Assembly: GCA_022605405.1 (NCBI GenBank)
Contig: JABYQQ010000006.1
Location: 1,612,001-1,676,000, forward strand
Origin: Earliella scabrosa
Taxonomy: Eukaryota > Basidiomycota > Agaricomycetes > Polyporales > Polyporaceae
DNA: 64,000 nt
Direction of reading: 5' to 3'
Shown: piece by piece, positions 1-10,489 of the stretch
Layout of the letters: each line of letters begins with the position of its first letter
How positions within the stretch are numbered: the stretch's first letter is position 1
Notes under the pieces: generated by a model
Seen by the model: the letters and a program-made list of their open reading frames with translations, nothing else
Database searches by the model: none
What the model was told of the DNA's origin: nothing
Position numbers and translations under genes: made by a program

Positions 1-936
1 GGGTATGTTGGGAGAACAAGAAGCAAGAAAAAGGGAGCAGGCGGGAGAAGGGAAGGGAGAGGTTGAGAAAGAAGAGTGTCCGGCGAAGGCCGTCCACTCG
101 CGTCTCCTTTTGGTTGGCACATGTTCCCACGCCACCGACGCGTTGCATGACGCGTCTCGACGCGTCGTGCGCGCTTCCCGCAGTTGCATACCGAACATTC
201 AGTGTCCCCACCTTCAGACAAACCACCAACTACAAACGCACGACTTATCTACTCATTACGAACACAGGTATGTTCTCTTACTTGCATCACCCTCGTAAGC
301 GCCTATCAGACGCCATTTGCTTGAGTGCAAAAAGTTACGTCACAAGATGGTTAGGTACTCACTCACTAGTTGGGAGGACCATAACCGTCTGATACACGGG
401 GCGCGACCATACTGCCTTACAACGCCAGCATATGGGGCGTTTTCTACTCTGAACTTCCGTACTTCTGACTGCGTGACAGTCAACATCGTGGCATGCGCTA
501 ATGCAGGGTCCGACGGACTGAGCGTGTGCATTTCGGTGCATGCGTATCCCTGTCTGGTTAGATTCTTGAGTAGACAGGCAGAGGACTCAACTCTGAGTCT
601 TTTACTTATATATCTGCTATCTCTTTTTACTTCTCCACTTTGCGAATACCCAAAGCCACACGGGTAGCATTGACAACACATACATGATGTGCCCTATCTC
701 TGCCGTATGATGTACTGTTCCTCTAGTGGTAGGAGCTACCCCAAAGGTTGATAATGCCTTGCGGTCTCTCTTGGTGCCTGCTTACGGCACCGTCGGGGGC
801 AAGGCGGGCAGCGGAGCCGTGTGTGCTAACGCGTTCTGTCACCCGCGCAGGTAAATCAAAACGACTTCTCGCACTACTCCCGACGACTACAAGTTCGCCC
901 GCCGCCCACCCCCGAACCCTGGCACTTTTCGCCGCA
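1..936. other. Intergenic / 5' flank, no gene recognised
   Basis: Short open frames occur on both strands, but none has a recognisable domain or a convincing start with introns. The part next to 937 is presumably the promoter and leader of the RAD51-paralogue gene. A pyrimidine-rich stretch and an in-frame upstream ATG at 748 are present, but residues 748-936 look like leader sequence and not conserved protein. Confidence 0.5.
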
Positions 937-2570
937 ATGTCAGGCCGACCGCTCTCTACCTTATCTCTCCCGACGTCCACTCTGTCGGCCCTCGCAGGTG
1001 CGGGCTACGAAACCGTGAACGATCTATCAAACTCAACGCCCGAGCAGCTATCCAAAGGTCAGTTTTTACGTCAAACCCCTCTCTTCTAGCCCGCGCTCGC
1101 AAACTCACCCGCCGTGCCTGCTCCAATAACAGATCTCAACATACCGCTCCCGGCTTCCCAAGCCGTCTTCTCAGCCACTCGCGCCCCTCGCGCGCTTCCC
1201 ATGACCCAGTCCGCGGCCGCGATGATGGGCACAACCAAACGCTACTCCACCGCGTGTCCGCCTCTCGACCGACTCCTCGACGGCGGCCTCAAGCGCGGGT
1301 CCGTGCTCGAACTGAACGGCCCCCCAGGCTGCGGCAAGGAACAGATAGCGGCGCACGCCGTGAAAAGTTTCGTCGAAGCCGACCAGGAAGTCCTCTTCGT
1401 CGGTACGCACTCGGATCGCTCTAGCCCCATACATAGCCCGGCTGACATCCCGGCCGCCACGACTCCCAGACATGCAGAACATGATCCCTCCCGCCACCAT
1501 CAAGAGAATCCTGCTGTCGGGTGCCAGTGAGCGATTGCGCGCGCACCATTGATAGCACGTATCGAGCACGATTAACGCCTTCCTTTCTCCAGACGGTCCC
1601 ACGACACAGGCCGGCGGGCTGGATCTCGTCCATTACCTAACATTACATACAGCGACAGAGTTCGTCGTCTTCGTAAGGAATCTGCCTGCGCATCTCAAGG
1701 CGTATCCTGGCGTAAGCACCCGCCGCAGCGGCTATTATCACCGCGGATATTTGTGGATTCTGACCGCCTCCCCTCCCCTTCCCTTTTGCCGACATTCCTG
1801 CGCTTCGCGGCTGTGGTCGCGCCGTCGTCCCGTCGCCTCCCAGACCGCGCTCCTGGTCCTCAACTCGCTCGTGTTTCCCCTCCAGCAGCTCGGTTTCCCA
1901 GAGCGCTTCGCCGTTCTGGAGCTGCTCAAGTCCACGCTGGCGCTCGTCTGCTCTTCCATGAACCTAACTGTACGTAAACGACCGCTATTTCTCGCGAGTC
2001 CCCCCGATCGTATCAGAAGCCGCCCAATAACTTTACGCCTGGCTCCCAGGTCATTATCACAAGCCACCTCGTCTCCAAAGAGGTCTCGTCCACCGGCACG
2101 AACCCTCCGAAATGGATCATGATACCGTTCGTCAGTGAGTGCGAGGCGCCCTCCACGTCTGTTTTACGACATGCGCTCACCGCAGGCAATGGGGGGGACC
2201 CGCACAACGCGTCGCGAATGCGCTAGAACAACACACGGAGCTCCCGCCAGGGAGGACGTACAGGGTGCTGATTGTTCCGCAGTGGAAGACGTCGGGGTCA
2301 GTACCGTCCTGTCCCTCGCCCGGTGTGCGGACACGATGCAGCGGCGCTGACCGCGCATTGGCTCCCTGCCCTCCCTCTCTCCGTCACGGTCTGCAGCGTC
2401 ATGCGTCTCCTGTACAGCCCAGCACACGTGCCGAATCAGCCCACCCCAGAGGAGCCCTACCAGAAGGTACGTCCTCGCGTGCGCCCTTCACAACGCCCGT
2501 CGTCGCATGTGCCACCCGCTCACCCTCGTGCGTCCTGCGCGCCAACCAGATCGGGGGCGTGTTCCAGTAG
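937..2570 (+). CDS. RAD51-family recombinase paralogue (RAD51C-like), 9 exons
   Basis: RecA-fold ATPases of this family (RAD51 paralogues) assist RAD51 filament assembly in homologous recombination. Exons: 937-1057, 1133-1402, 1470-1526, 1593-1711, 1844-1969, 2050-2138, 2186-2296, 2397-2466, 2550-2570, giving about 327 residues. The N-terminus (LSALAGAGYETVNDL then EQLSK) resembles the RAD51C helix-hairpin start. A Walker A loop GPPGCGKEQ follows near residue 95, and the strand ALLVLNSLVF sits where Walker B should be. The loop has Glu instead of Thr/Ser after the Lys, and the Walker B Asp is Asn. The start at 937 was chosen because the family-like sequence begins there. The sixth donor must be GTGCGA at 2139; the better-looking GTGAGT at 2135 breaks the frame. 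It ends tail-to-tail with the next gene. Family is fairly sure; which paralogue is not. Confidence 0.72.
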
Positions 2571-3242
2571 AGCAAGCAATAGAGCGCAATAGACCACGTC
2601 CTGTCGGGCGTCGCGGACTGAACACTGTATTATATTGAACGTTGAACCCACGTACGGCGAACCTTCGCTGTGCCGCTGCCTGACTCTGCCCGTCCAGTGT
2701 CCACACTGGCCCCCGACCACAGACTACGCCACGCATATCCAAGATGACAGTGACAGGTCGATCGAACGCACCCACCCTGCTTCCCCCTTCCTCCTTCCCT
2801 CTTCCCCTTCTCCTTCCACCTCCGCTTCCCTTCACGCCTCCGCTCCCACACACATCCGCACGCAACCGCGCCACGATCGATGGCACGCCGGACATTCCTC
2901 GGTATCCTGATCTCAGCCGTACCCAGCCAGCGCGGCGTTCGCCTTCGCACCTGAGGCCTGAGGCCTGAGAGAGGGAGAGAGCTTCGCGCTCCTTCGAGCC
3001 ACCCCGCGCCAGGCGTGCGGTGTGTGTGGCTGGCTGGCACGCCTCCTTCCCTTCCATTAATAATGAGATTCGGATTCGGATTTGTTTTCGGATTCGGGTT
3101 CGGACGCGTGAAACACACAGCAGCGCTAGCACATATCACATCGTCCGCCCCATCGCGTTCACATCGCGCGCGCTCTCCATTGACCCTTCCCATCTCGTCT
3201 TGTCCTCTTCCCACTCTTCCCATCCTCGCCCTGGCTAGTACC
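2571..3242. other. Convergent intergenic region
   Basis: This 672-base gap lies between two converging genes and should hold both 3' UTRs. It contains pyrimidine-rich tracts near 2780-2830 and a GGATTC/GGATTT-type simple repeat near 3065-3100. The long minus-strand open fr­ames here are compositional and have no domain. Confidence 0.5.
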
Positions 3243-4597
3243 TCACGACACGATCCCATCTGGCCCCACTATTACGTCCACCTTCCAGTCCCTCTCTCCG
3301 ACCGGGACCTGTCCCGCCTCGAGGATCTGCTCGCGCAGCGCCAGCGCGACTGGCCGGCGGTCACGTCATGATGTCACGCGCATAGTAAAACAAGAGTCAG
3401 AACAACAACGACAAAACGAGCACGACAGCAATCCGGGATTCACCTAGCTTCGGGCGCACCTGGTGCCCGGCCTGCTGCAGCATCGCGGCGTACGACGCAA
3501 GGAACCGGTCGTAGTAGCCCTTTCCGTACCCCAGGCGCGATAACGATCGATCAAACGCGACCCCTGCGGACGGACGAGCATGGCGTCATGGCGTCATGGC
3601 ATCATGCATCGGTGGGTGTGGAAGGTGTGGGTATGGGTTAGCGCCTCCCAAGTCGAGTCGAGAACAACGAAGCCTGGGAACCCAGGACTGGGGAAATGGG
3701 ATACAATGGAAGGTGGCACGACGCGATGATAGCCAAGGGAAAATCAGGAATCGGTGGGAAGATCGACGGCCGTGGGGGTGGGGAAGTACCAGGGGCTCGC
3801 AAGCACTACTGGCAGGTCACGGTGCGGTGGGAATGCGGACTGCGAGGGTCGGGGCGGACTGGGTGACGGTAACGAACGTAGTAGTACGCACCTGGCATCA
3901 GGATCAAATCGAGCGGTTCGGGGCTGCTGCCGCTTAATGCTTCGCGCGTACGGCCGAGAAGTGCGTCGCGCGATGGCAGCGATGGGGCGGACAAGGGCAG
4001 AAAATCGAGGAAAGAGAGAGAAAGGGGAAGGTGAGCGGATACTCCGGACGGAACGGAATGGCGCGGAGTGCGGACTGGGTACTGACCGGTGGGCCGCGTC
4101 CTGCCCATGTACTCCAGCTCGGGCTCGCGGATGCCCCAGAGCCCTCTGGGCAGCGCACGCAGGTCGTCCTCGCCGAAGATCTTGAACACGTCCATGGTGC
4201 CGCGCTGCTTATCGGTCATCTTGGGCACCCAAAGTTGCTTTCCTGGTCCAACCCATGAGCGGCGGTCCGTGCGCGAGCGGAAGAGAGCGAGAGATCAAAC
4301 GGACCGGAGCTGATGATGGCTGCGACCACAGCCGAGGTGTCTACTTCTCCCGCGGGCATGCTGAGAAAACAGCTGACGTGCGTGCTCTGCTGGAATTCGG
4401 GAAGCGCGAGGAGCGTGGCCGTTATCTGGCGCGCTGAGGTAAAAGGGTGAATGACTAATGCGTCCGCGCACTGATGGCATCGGAAGAAATCTGGGCGACT
4501 CACACTGCGTCTGGATCTGCTCGCTGGAGAGGTTAGCGAGCACGCCGCGCATGCTCTTTCGCAGGGCCGTCTTCTGAGTCTTGAGAGCTGATGCCAT
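3243..4597 (-). CDS. FAU1: 5-formyltetrahydrofolate cyclo-ligase (MTHFS), 6 exons
   Basis: This enzyme (EC 6.3.3.2) converts 5-formyl-THF to 5,10-methenyl-THF with ATP, returning stored folate to one-carbon metabolism in the cytosol. Exons on the minus strand: 4597-4504, 4433-4305, 4242-4087, 3939-3892, 3563-3444, 3349-3243; 217 residues, the usual length. The start gives MASALKTQKTALRKSMR, the basic helix that opens the family. Family landmarks follow in order: LPEFQQSTHVSCFLSMP, QLWVPKM, LDLILMPG, the glycine-rich GYGKGYYDRF active-site loop, and the closing VPVGERDWKVD. All joins keep frame. The acceptor of exon 4 (CGAAG) lacks a pyrimidine tract, so that boundary is the weakest. Confidence 0.92.
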
Positions 4598-5996
4598 GTT
4601 GCTGTGGATAAGCGTGTCAATGACGTGATGCAAAGCATATGGATAATGGTCAGGGTCATCAAGAACCGGTACCGTCAAGGAGCCGATGGAGGTGTCATCG
4701 ACCATGCACCGCCGATGGTTCCTCGTTGGAGATCAAAGGTACCCTGTTTCTCCAGGCGAGAGAAGAGCATGATAACGAGAGAAAGAGCGATGATGGTGTG
4801 ATGCGCTCACAAGCGGATTGGCATGATTCTCAGAGGTATCTCCGTTAACCCCACGCCGTTGTTCTGAAATTGCTCGAGAGTCTGGTGCCGCAGCGGAAAC
4901 TAGGCGTGGACGGTCCTTTAGTGCAGCTGCACATTGTGTATCATTATAATGGCATTCGACGCAGAGCGCGCGGGGTCGGGAATTTCACTGTGGGGGAAGT
5001 TCAAAGGTTCCCTAACTAAGGTGTTCGAGACTCGCATGCGCAATCTCGGCCGTGAAAATCCCTGATGAGAGCTTTATCACAGCAGAAAATTGCCAATGCC
5101 AGCCACACCCGCATACCGATGTACGTCAACAAACGAAATGACGCTGAGCTTCCGTACCTTGCTACGGACGATCGACGAGCGTATGCCTGGTGTGAACCCC
5201 AAAACTTGAAGTAGCGGCTAGACAATCTGGGACGATGAACGACTGGCAAGCGCTATAGGCCTATCTCAGCAGCGACGATGCACAGAAAGCCGCAAGCCTC
5301 ACCTCGACCAGAACGAGGGTGTCTGCTAGGCAGTACGAGCCGTGTCCCGAACAGGCACGATGGTTGAAACGGAAACAAACAAACTGGCGCGCTCCACCGT
5401 GACGCGCCGCTTGTCGCTCGATCACTTGGGCGTCACGGTCACGGTGGCGTGTGTGCGCGTGTTGTGTCGTTCAGGTTCGGTTCGCGTGTGACGTGTCCGC
5501 ACACGCGCAGAGAACAAGACGTAGGGAGAGACGGACGCGGACGCACGGACGCAGGGCTATCGCACCAGCATCGCTCGGTCGGTCGGAGCATCCGCGTTCG
5601 CGCGCAGACGCGAAGCAGGAATCAGTCAGCCCCTCTCCCCGCGCACGCGCCCCCCGCGGCTCCCCATTGGCCTCCGCCCTCGCGACGCCTCCCACCCGAG
5701 TGAGTTTAGGCTTTGTGCCCACTCCCCCGGGCCAGATCCTCCTCGTCCGCGGGGGCCCAAAAGCCTCCGCAGATAGGCGGAAGCCCCAGCCCTCGTCCGA
5801 ATCCCATGCTATCCCCATCGCCTGCCCACCGCAATCGCGTTCAGGCCGCCACCGCTAGCTAGTGCACACGTTCCCTCTCTCTCCTCCTCTGTTCTTCCCC
5901 CCACACCGGATGACCGCACGCACGCTCGATTGCTGACCCGTATCCTTCCTATCGCCAGCTCCAGCTCACGCACGAGCCGCAACACGCTCGGACACG
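4598..5996. other. Divergent intergenic region, shared promoter space
   Basis: About 1.4 kb separates the divergent cyclo-ligase and PIG-P genes, so both promoters should lie here. The half next to PIG-P (about 5400-5900) is very GC-rich with CGCG and CACACG runs. I see no coding signal with family support. The AT-richer stretch 4860-5260 holds only short frames. Confidence 0.5.
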
Positions 5997-7423
5997 ATGC
6001 ATCACCCCGCGCTACCTGCCTCCGCCCAGCGCCCCAGAGATACGTGGCGGACATCCAGCGATCCCCGAACAGCTCGCGCAGCCGCCCTCCCCGAAGCTCC
6101 CTCGGGATCAGACACGGATGCGGGTGCGGGCTCGGGCTCGGGCTCGGAGCTCTCCCTCTCTCTAGGCGGCGGCGGCTCGGACGTCTTTGTCTCCAACGCC
6201 GCCGCCGCCGCCACACTACCAAACGAGCCCACGTCGCCAACGTCCCCCCTCGCGCCCTACCCGCCCCTCGACCCAGCCGAGACCCGGAGCCGCGCGCCCG
6301 AGTTCTACGGGTTCGTTGCGTGGACGTCGACCTACCTCCTCTTCGTCCTCTACCTCCTCTGGGCCTTCCTCCCCGACGCGTCCATCCTCGCGCTCGGCGT
6401 GACCTGGTACCCGAACCGGTGCGTGCGCACCCCAGCGTCCGCCCCCCTTCCTTTCCTTCCTTCCTTCTGATACGCTCGCTGACGCCCTGCGCCCACGCCA
6501 TGCCCGTTAATCTCCGTCCGTCCGCACGTCATCCACGTCCATCGATGGTCGCTCATCGGACTCGGGCGGACGACGCGTCATGCTCGCGATGCTCTGCTTG
6601 CGCGTGCGGGTCGCAGAGAATGGTCGCTCCTCGTCCCCGCGTACGGGATGGTGCTCGTCCTGCTCACCTACTTCACCTACTTTGCGCTCGCCCTCGCCGG
6701 CACGCCCGCCTTTTCCGAGATGCGCGCGATAACGGGTGAGTGCACGACCCTGTCCCCTGCCCGTCTCTCGTCTCTCGTCTCTCGCGCCTCGCAGCACGCA
6801 GCACTGTGCTTTCTCCCACTCGCCCTCCCTGTGACCGCTGTCTTGCATCTTGCATCTCGCATCTCACATCTCACATCTCGCGCGTCTCACCTACGCGCCC
6901 GGTGAGCCGCGGCAACGGCGCAAAGGAGGGTTTGTGGGGGACAGGGAGCGACAATCTGGCGCACCACGGGGGAGGAGGTGGGGGGTTCTCTGCATCAGCA
7001 CAAACCCTCCCCCTTCTACCACGGCTGCTGCTGCTGCTGCTGCTTAGAATACCCCGCAGCCGCCGTCAGGTATCACGAGGGGCGCACGAAACGCTCACGG
7101 CTGAGAGATGCTTCTGCGCCACAGATTCCAAGGCGCATCTGCCACCCGCGCGAGATGACGTGTCCCTGTCGCGATCTCATTCAGTCCCAGTCCGCCACAC
7201 GCGCCCGCCCTCCGCGTCTCCGGCCGGCGACAAGGATGACAGCGACTGCGCTGTCAGCAACACGCGGGAGGAGAAGGAGAGGGAGGAGAGGGAGAAGAAG
7301 GAGAACCCGTACGTCGCGCAGGCGCGCCCGGGTGCGATCCCGCAGCTGTACGACATCCCGCTCGGGATGGTCAACCGCGTCGTGTACGGCCCGCCGCCGC
7401 AGCGGAGGAGGCGCGCTCCTTGA
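5997..7423 (+). CDS. GPI19: PIG-P / Gpi19 subunit of GPI-GlcNAc transferase, 3 exons
   Basis: PIG-P is a small two-helix ER membrane subunit of the complex that adds GlcNAc to phosphatidylinositol, the first step of GPI-anchor synthesis. Exons: 5997-6418, 6617-6735, 7125-7423. After a low-complexity Ser/Gly-rich N-terminus of about 100 residues comes the PIG-P domain: EFYGFVAWTSTYLLFVLYLLW (first membrane span), TWYPNREWSLLVPAYGM, and a second span VLVLLTYFTYFALALAG. A conserved tail follows (ITDSKAHLPP and later IPQLYDIPLGMVNRVVYG). Joins are in phase and restore the conserved NREWSLL and ITDSKAHLPP junctions. The second intron is long for this genome (389 bases) and includes a TGC repeat at about 7023-7045. 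The N-terminal extension is poorly conserved, so the start is less certain than the domain. Confidence 0.9.
7023..7045 (+). repeat. (TGC)n microsatellite inside a PIG-P intron
   Basis: About seven tandem TGC/GCT units lie within the proposed second intron of the PIG-P gene. The unit would encode Leu, Ala or Cys runs if read, so this stretch can mislead gene predictors into extending an exon. Confidence 0.8.
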
Positions 7424-10400
7424 AGGCCTGAGCAATGGACGTGCTTGGAGACGACTTTGAAGATGGAGACTTGACCGACGCCGGCGATGGGCTGGCTCGA
7501 GACCGAGAGCTCTCCTTATACTCGCAATCGTCACGGCGTACTGTTGTAACTTGGAAGGGCAACGCCGCGCAGATGGCCAGGCGCATGTGCATGCGGTACC
7601 ACGAGTGGTTGAAGGAGGCACATACGTACCGGGAACCTGCAGCGGGCGAGGCGCGGACGTTGAAGAATGGAGGCGAGCGAGTCCGAACGGAGAAGGAAGC
7701 GAGAGACCGGGGTAGCGTGGATACGGATACGGATAGGGATATGCGGACGTTGGTCGATGGTCGATGGTCGATGGACGGATAGAGTTCGATACCGGATGAC
7801 GCGTGCTCTTAGTCCTGCACGCTGCAATGATGCATATGCATATGGGTGCGAGGCACCGTGTGGCATGTGCGCACCGCAGGCCTCTCTCTCGCCCGTGCGT
7901 GCCACTGCTACACCCGGCTCTACGCTGGGTATAGTCGCGGTGTCGCCCACGGTACAGGTGCACGAGGACCGACTGATCTCTGAGGTGAGCATCCCGAGTC
8001 GTCTCGTCCATGCCAACATTGATCCTAACCTCCGGGCTCATGCGCAGTACTAGTCTTCCCGCCTTCCCCACAAAATTAAATATCCTTCCTAGCAATCCTC
8101 CACACTCGCAGCCGGCCAGTGACTCGGAGGCAGGGGCAGGCCTTCTCGAGTCCCAAGCCTCCCACTCCGCACCAGGCTTCTTCCTCCGCGTCCGTCTGCG
8201 CGTACCCACGCATGCGTATAGGCTAATCCAGAGGCTGCAGCGCGTGAGAGAGCGGCCCCACTCCTGCCATCCTTCGCCTTCCCATTCAAATATCGAAATA
8301 TTCACGCGCAGAACCCGCTTCGGCTCCCACTCCTCTTCGAGCCGTGCGAGTCGATCGGTCATGGCTGGTGGCACGGCGCACCGCACCAGTACCGTATCGT
8401 GTTGCAAAATCGCAGTCAGAAGGGGGGAAGGAGCTGTCAGGACACTGGTGTCCTCAACTACTATTGGTACGGCAGGCGAGAGCTCGAGAACCCAGTCTCG
8501 GCCGTCCCGCACCGCACCGCACCGCACCGCCGAGCCGCGTGGGTTTTGTATGCGTTCCGAATTCCAAGGGGTCGAGAGTAAAATGGATGGCTGAGGCAGC
8601 GGCGCGGCGAACGCTATTTCTTAAACCCTCTTGTCTATGCACGCGGCGGTCGCATCGCAATCCGAATCCACTCGGAATGTCGAAGGACCACCATATATCG
8701 ATGTACGTACGTACGTACTTGCTAAGAGAACTGGCACCGCAGTGCCACTAGTCCATTCATTGTCAACGTCGCCGTAGTATCCTCGGAGTAAGTGAACAGG
8801 AACGGTCCGGCCCGCGACCATGAATGTCCAGCCTGAGTACGAAGTAGCAGTGGCAGTGGCTCGGACTGGAGGCGGAACATGAATATGAATGTTCAAATAT
8901 TCGGGGGTTCCGTACCAGTGACATGCATTGACACCTTGTACGTACGTGATAGCCCACAGGCAATGTTTGTGGCTCGCGGCGCACCGCCCGTAGTAGTACT
9001 TAGTGAGAGGATCTCCCGATCCGGCGGCACAAATCTCAACGCGATCGAATCATTATCGTAGTATACCGTACCATGATCGAATCACCCGCATCAGGTTGTG
9101 CGCGATCGCAACGACGACCGCAAGGAGCGGACAAACCACTCCGACAAGGCTCAAGCAAGTTGCAGACGACCGTGACGACGATCTCCAATTCTCAATTCTC
9201 GATTCTCGATTCTCGGATTCTCAAATTAGGGCTCTAGGGAATACGCGGGGGCGGGGGAGGCTCTACGGTATGCCGCAATACTACGTAGTACAACAAGGCT
9301 TGGACTCGATCGCAGTCACGGTCATGGTCATCGCAGGGGGCGGGGGGTCGTGCTGTACGTGGGTACGTGGGTACATCATTACAGTGGGGCCGTCTTCTGG
9401 CGGGAGGGGACACGTCGATGAATGTGACTAGTGGTACAAGCTGCGGGAGGTTTATGCTATGCAAGCTACACGGTACGGAAAAATGCACGGTCGGGCGGAC
9501 GGTTGGCTGGCTGGACGGACGGACGGACGGGTCACGGCAGATGGGGGCATGGAGTGGCGGGCGTGGATGTGGATGTGGATGGGGAGGAGATCCCGAGCAT
9601 GCGAGCACCGGGCGCACGAGGACACGAGTGCGACGATCCCGCTCGCGCACCGCACTCCACGCGCACGGCCAGAAGCAGCCACACACGCTCGAGGCGGGAG
9701 GGTGCTTTGCTCGAATGGACGATTCGCGGCGTCGTACGATGCACGATGCACGGGGTGCGGCCGCCGGCTTCTGTGCTGGGTCAGCCCGTGTCACGGCCTG
9801 TCGCAACGGCCACGCGCTTGCTGTCGTGCCACGGACTGACTCCGCATATGGGTCGTGCGGTGCGGGATGCGTGGGTGTGTGCGTGTGCGTGTGTGGAGTG
9901 ATTCGGGGCGAGTCGAGAGGCCGCGGGCGGTGGATCTTGTGCTCTCGTGTCTTGTGGGGGAGAAGGCAGGCAAGGGGACGATGAGGAGAGATGGGTTGAG
10001 ATGAGACGAGACGAGATGGAGAGCTGATGGGAGATGGGAGAGGACAAGAGCGCGGCCATAAAAAGCAAGAGCGAGGACGACGGTGAGGAGACACAGCGCG
10101 GGCGATGGGCGATGGGCGATGGGCGATGGGCGATGGAGGGAAACGGACGAGACAGCATGCAGCAGACGAGAGGGACACAGAAAGAAGGTCAGAGAGGCCA
10201 GACCCAAAAAAAATTGCGTCGAATTGGATATATGCGGACAAGAAGCACCGTAAGGAGAGTGAGAGATGTGAGATATACGACGGCGGGCGATGCAAGGCAG
10301 AAGCAGAGGGAGGAGGAGGAGCAAGCGCGAGTAAGTCGGAGATAGCGATAGCAGGACGAGGGAACGGCAAACGCGAGGGGAGCCGGCACGAAAATCGATC

Positions 10401-10489
10401 CAAGAAGCACACCGGGCCCTCCGGCCAGTCGGCTCGGGCTCGGGCTCGGGTCGGGGCCCCTCGCCACGGTCGACGGTCGAGCCCGGCCC
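7424..10489. other. Long gene-poor, repeat-rich convergent gap
   Basis: The 3 kb between PIG-P and the zinc-finger gene holds many simple repeats and no supported gene. Repeats seen: ACGT units near 8702-8717, CCGCA units near 8508-8532, GATTCTC units near 9185-9225, GGAC units near 9515-9535, GTGGAT units near 9563-9585, and GCGATGG units near 10100-10136. The long open frames here are low in sequence complexity (Arg/Ser/Pro/His runs) and were rejected. Both neighbours should end in it, so parts are 3' UTR. Confidence 0.55.
10100..10136 (+). repeat. Tandem GCGATGG heptanucleotide repeat
   Basis: Five consecutive copies of a GCGATGG / GGGCGAT heptamer are visible, ending in a diverged unit. 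It lies in the presumed 3' flank of the zinc-finger gene and is a likely length-variable locus. Confidence 0.85.

Noticed and set aside
7181..8527. 448-codon minus-strand open frame antisense to PIG-P and beyond
   Set aside because: Its translation is low-complexity (Arg/Ser/Pro and YPYP repeats from simple-sequence DNA), has no domain, and overlaps the conserved PIG-P exon 3.
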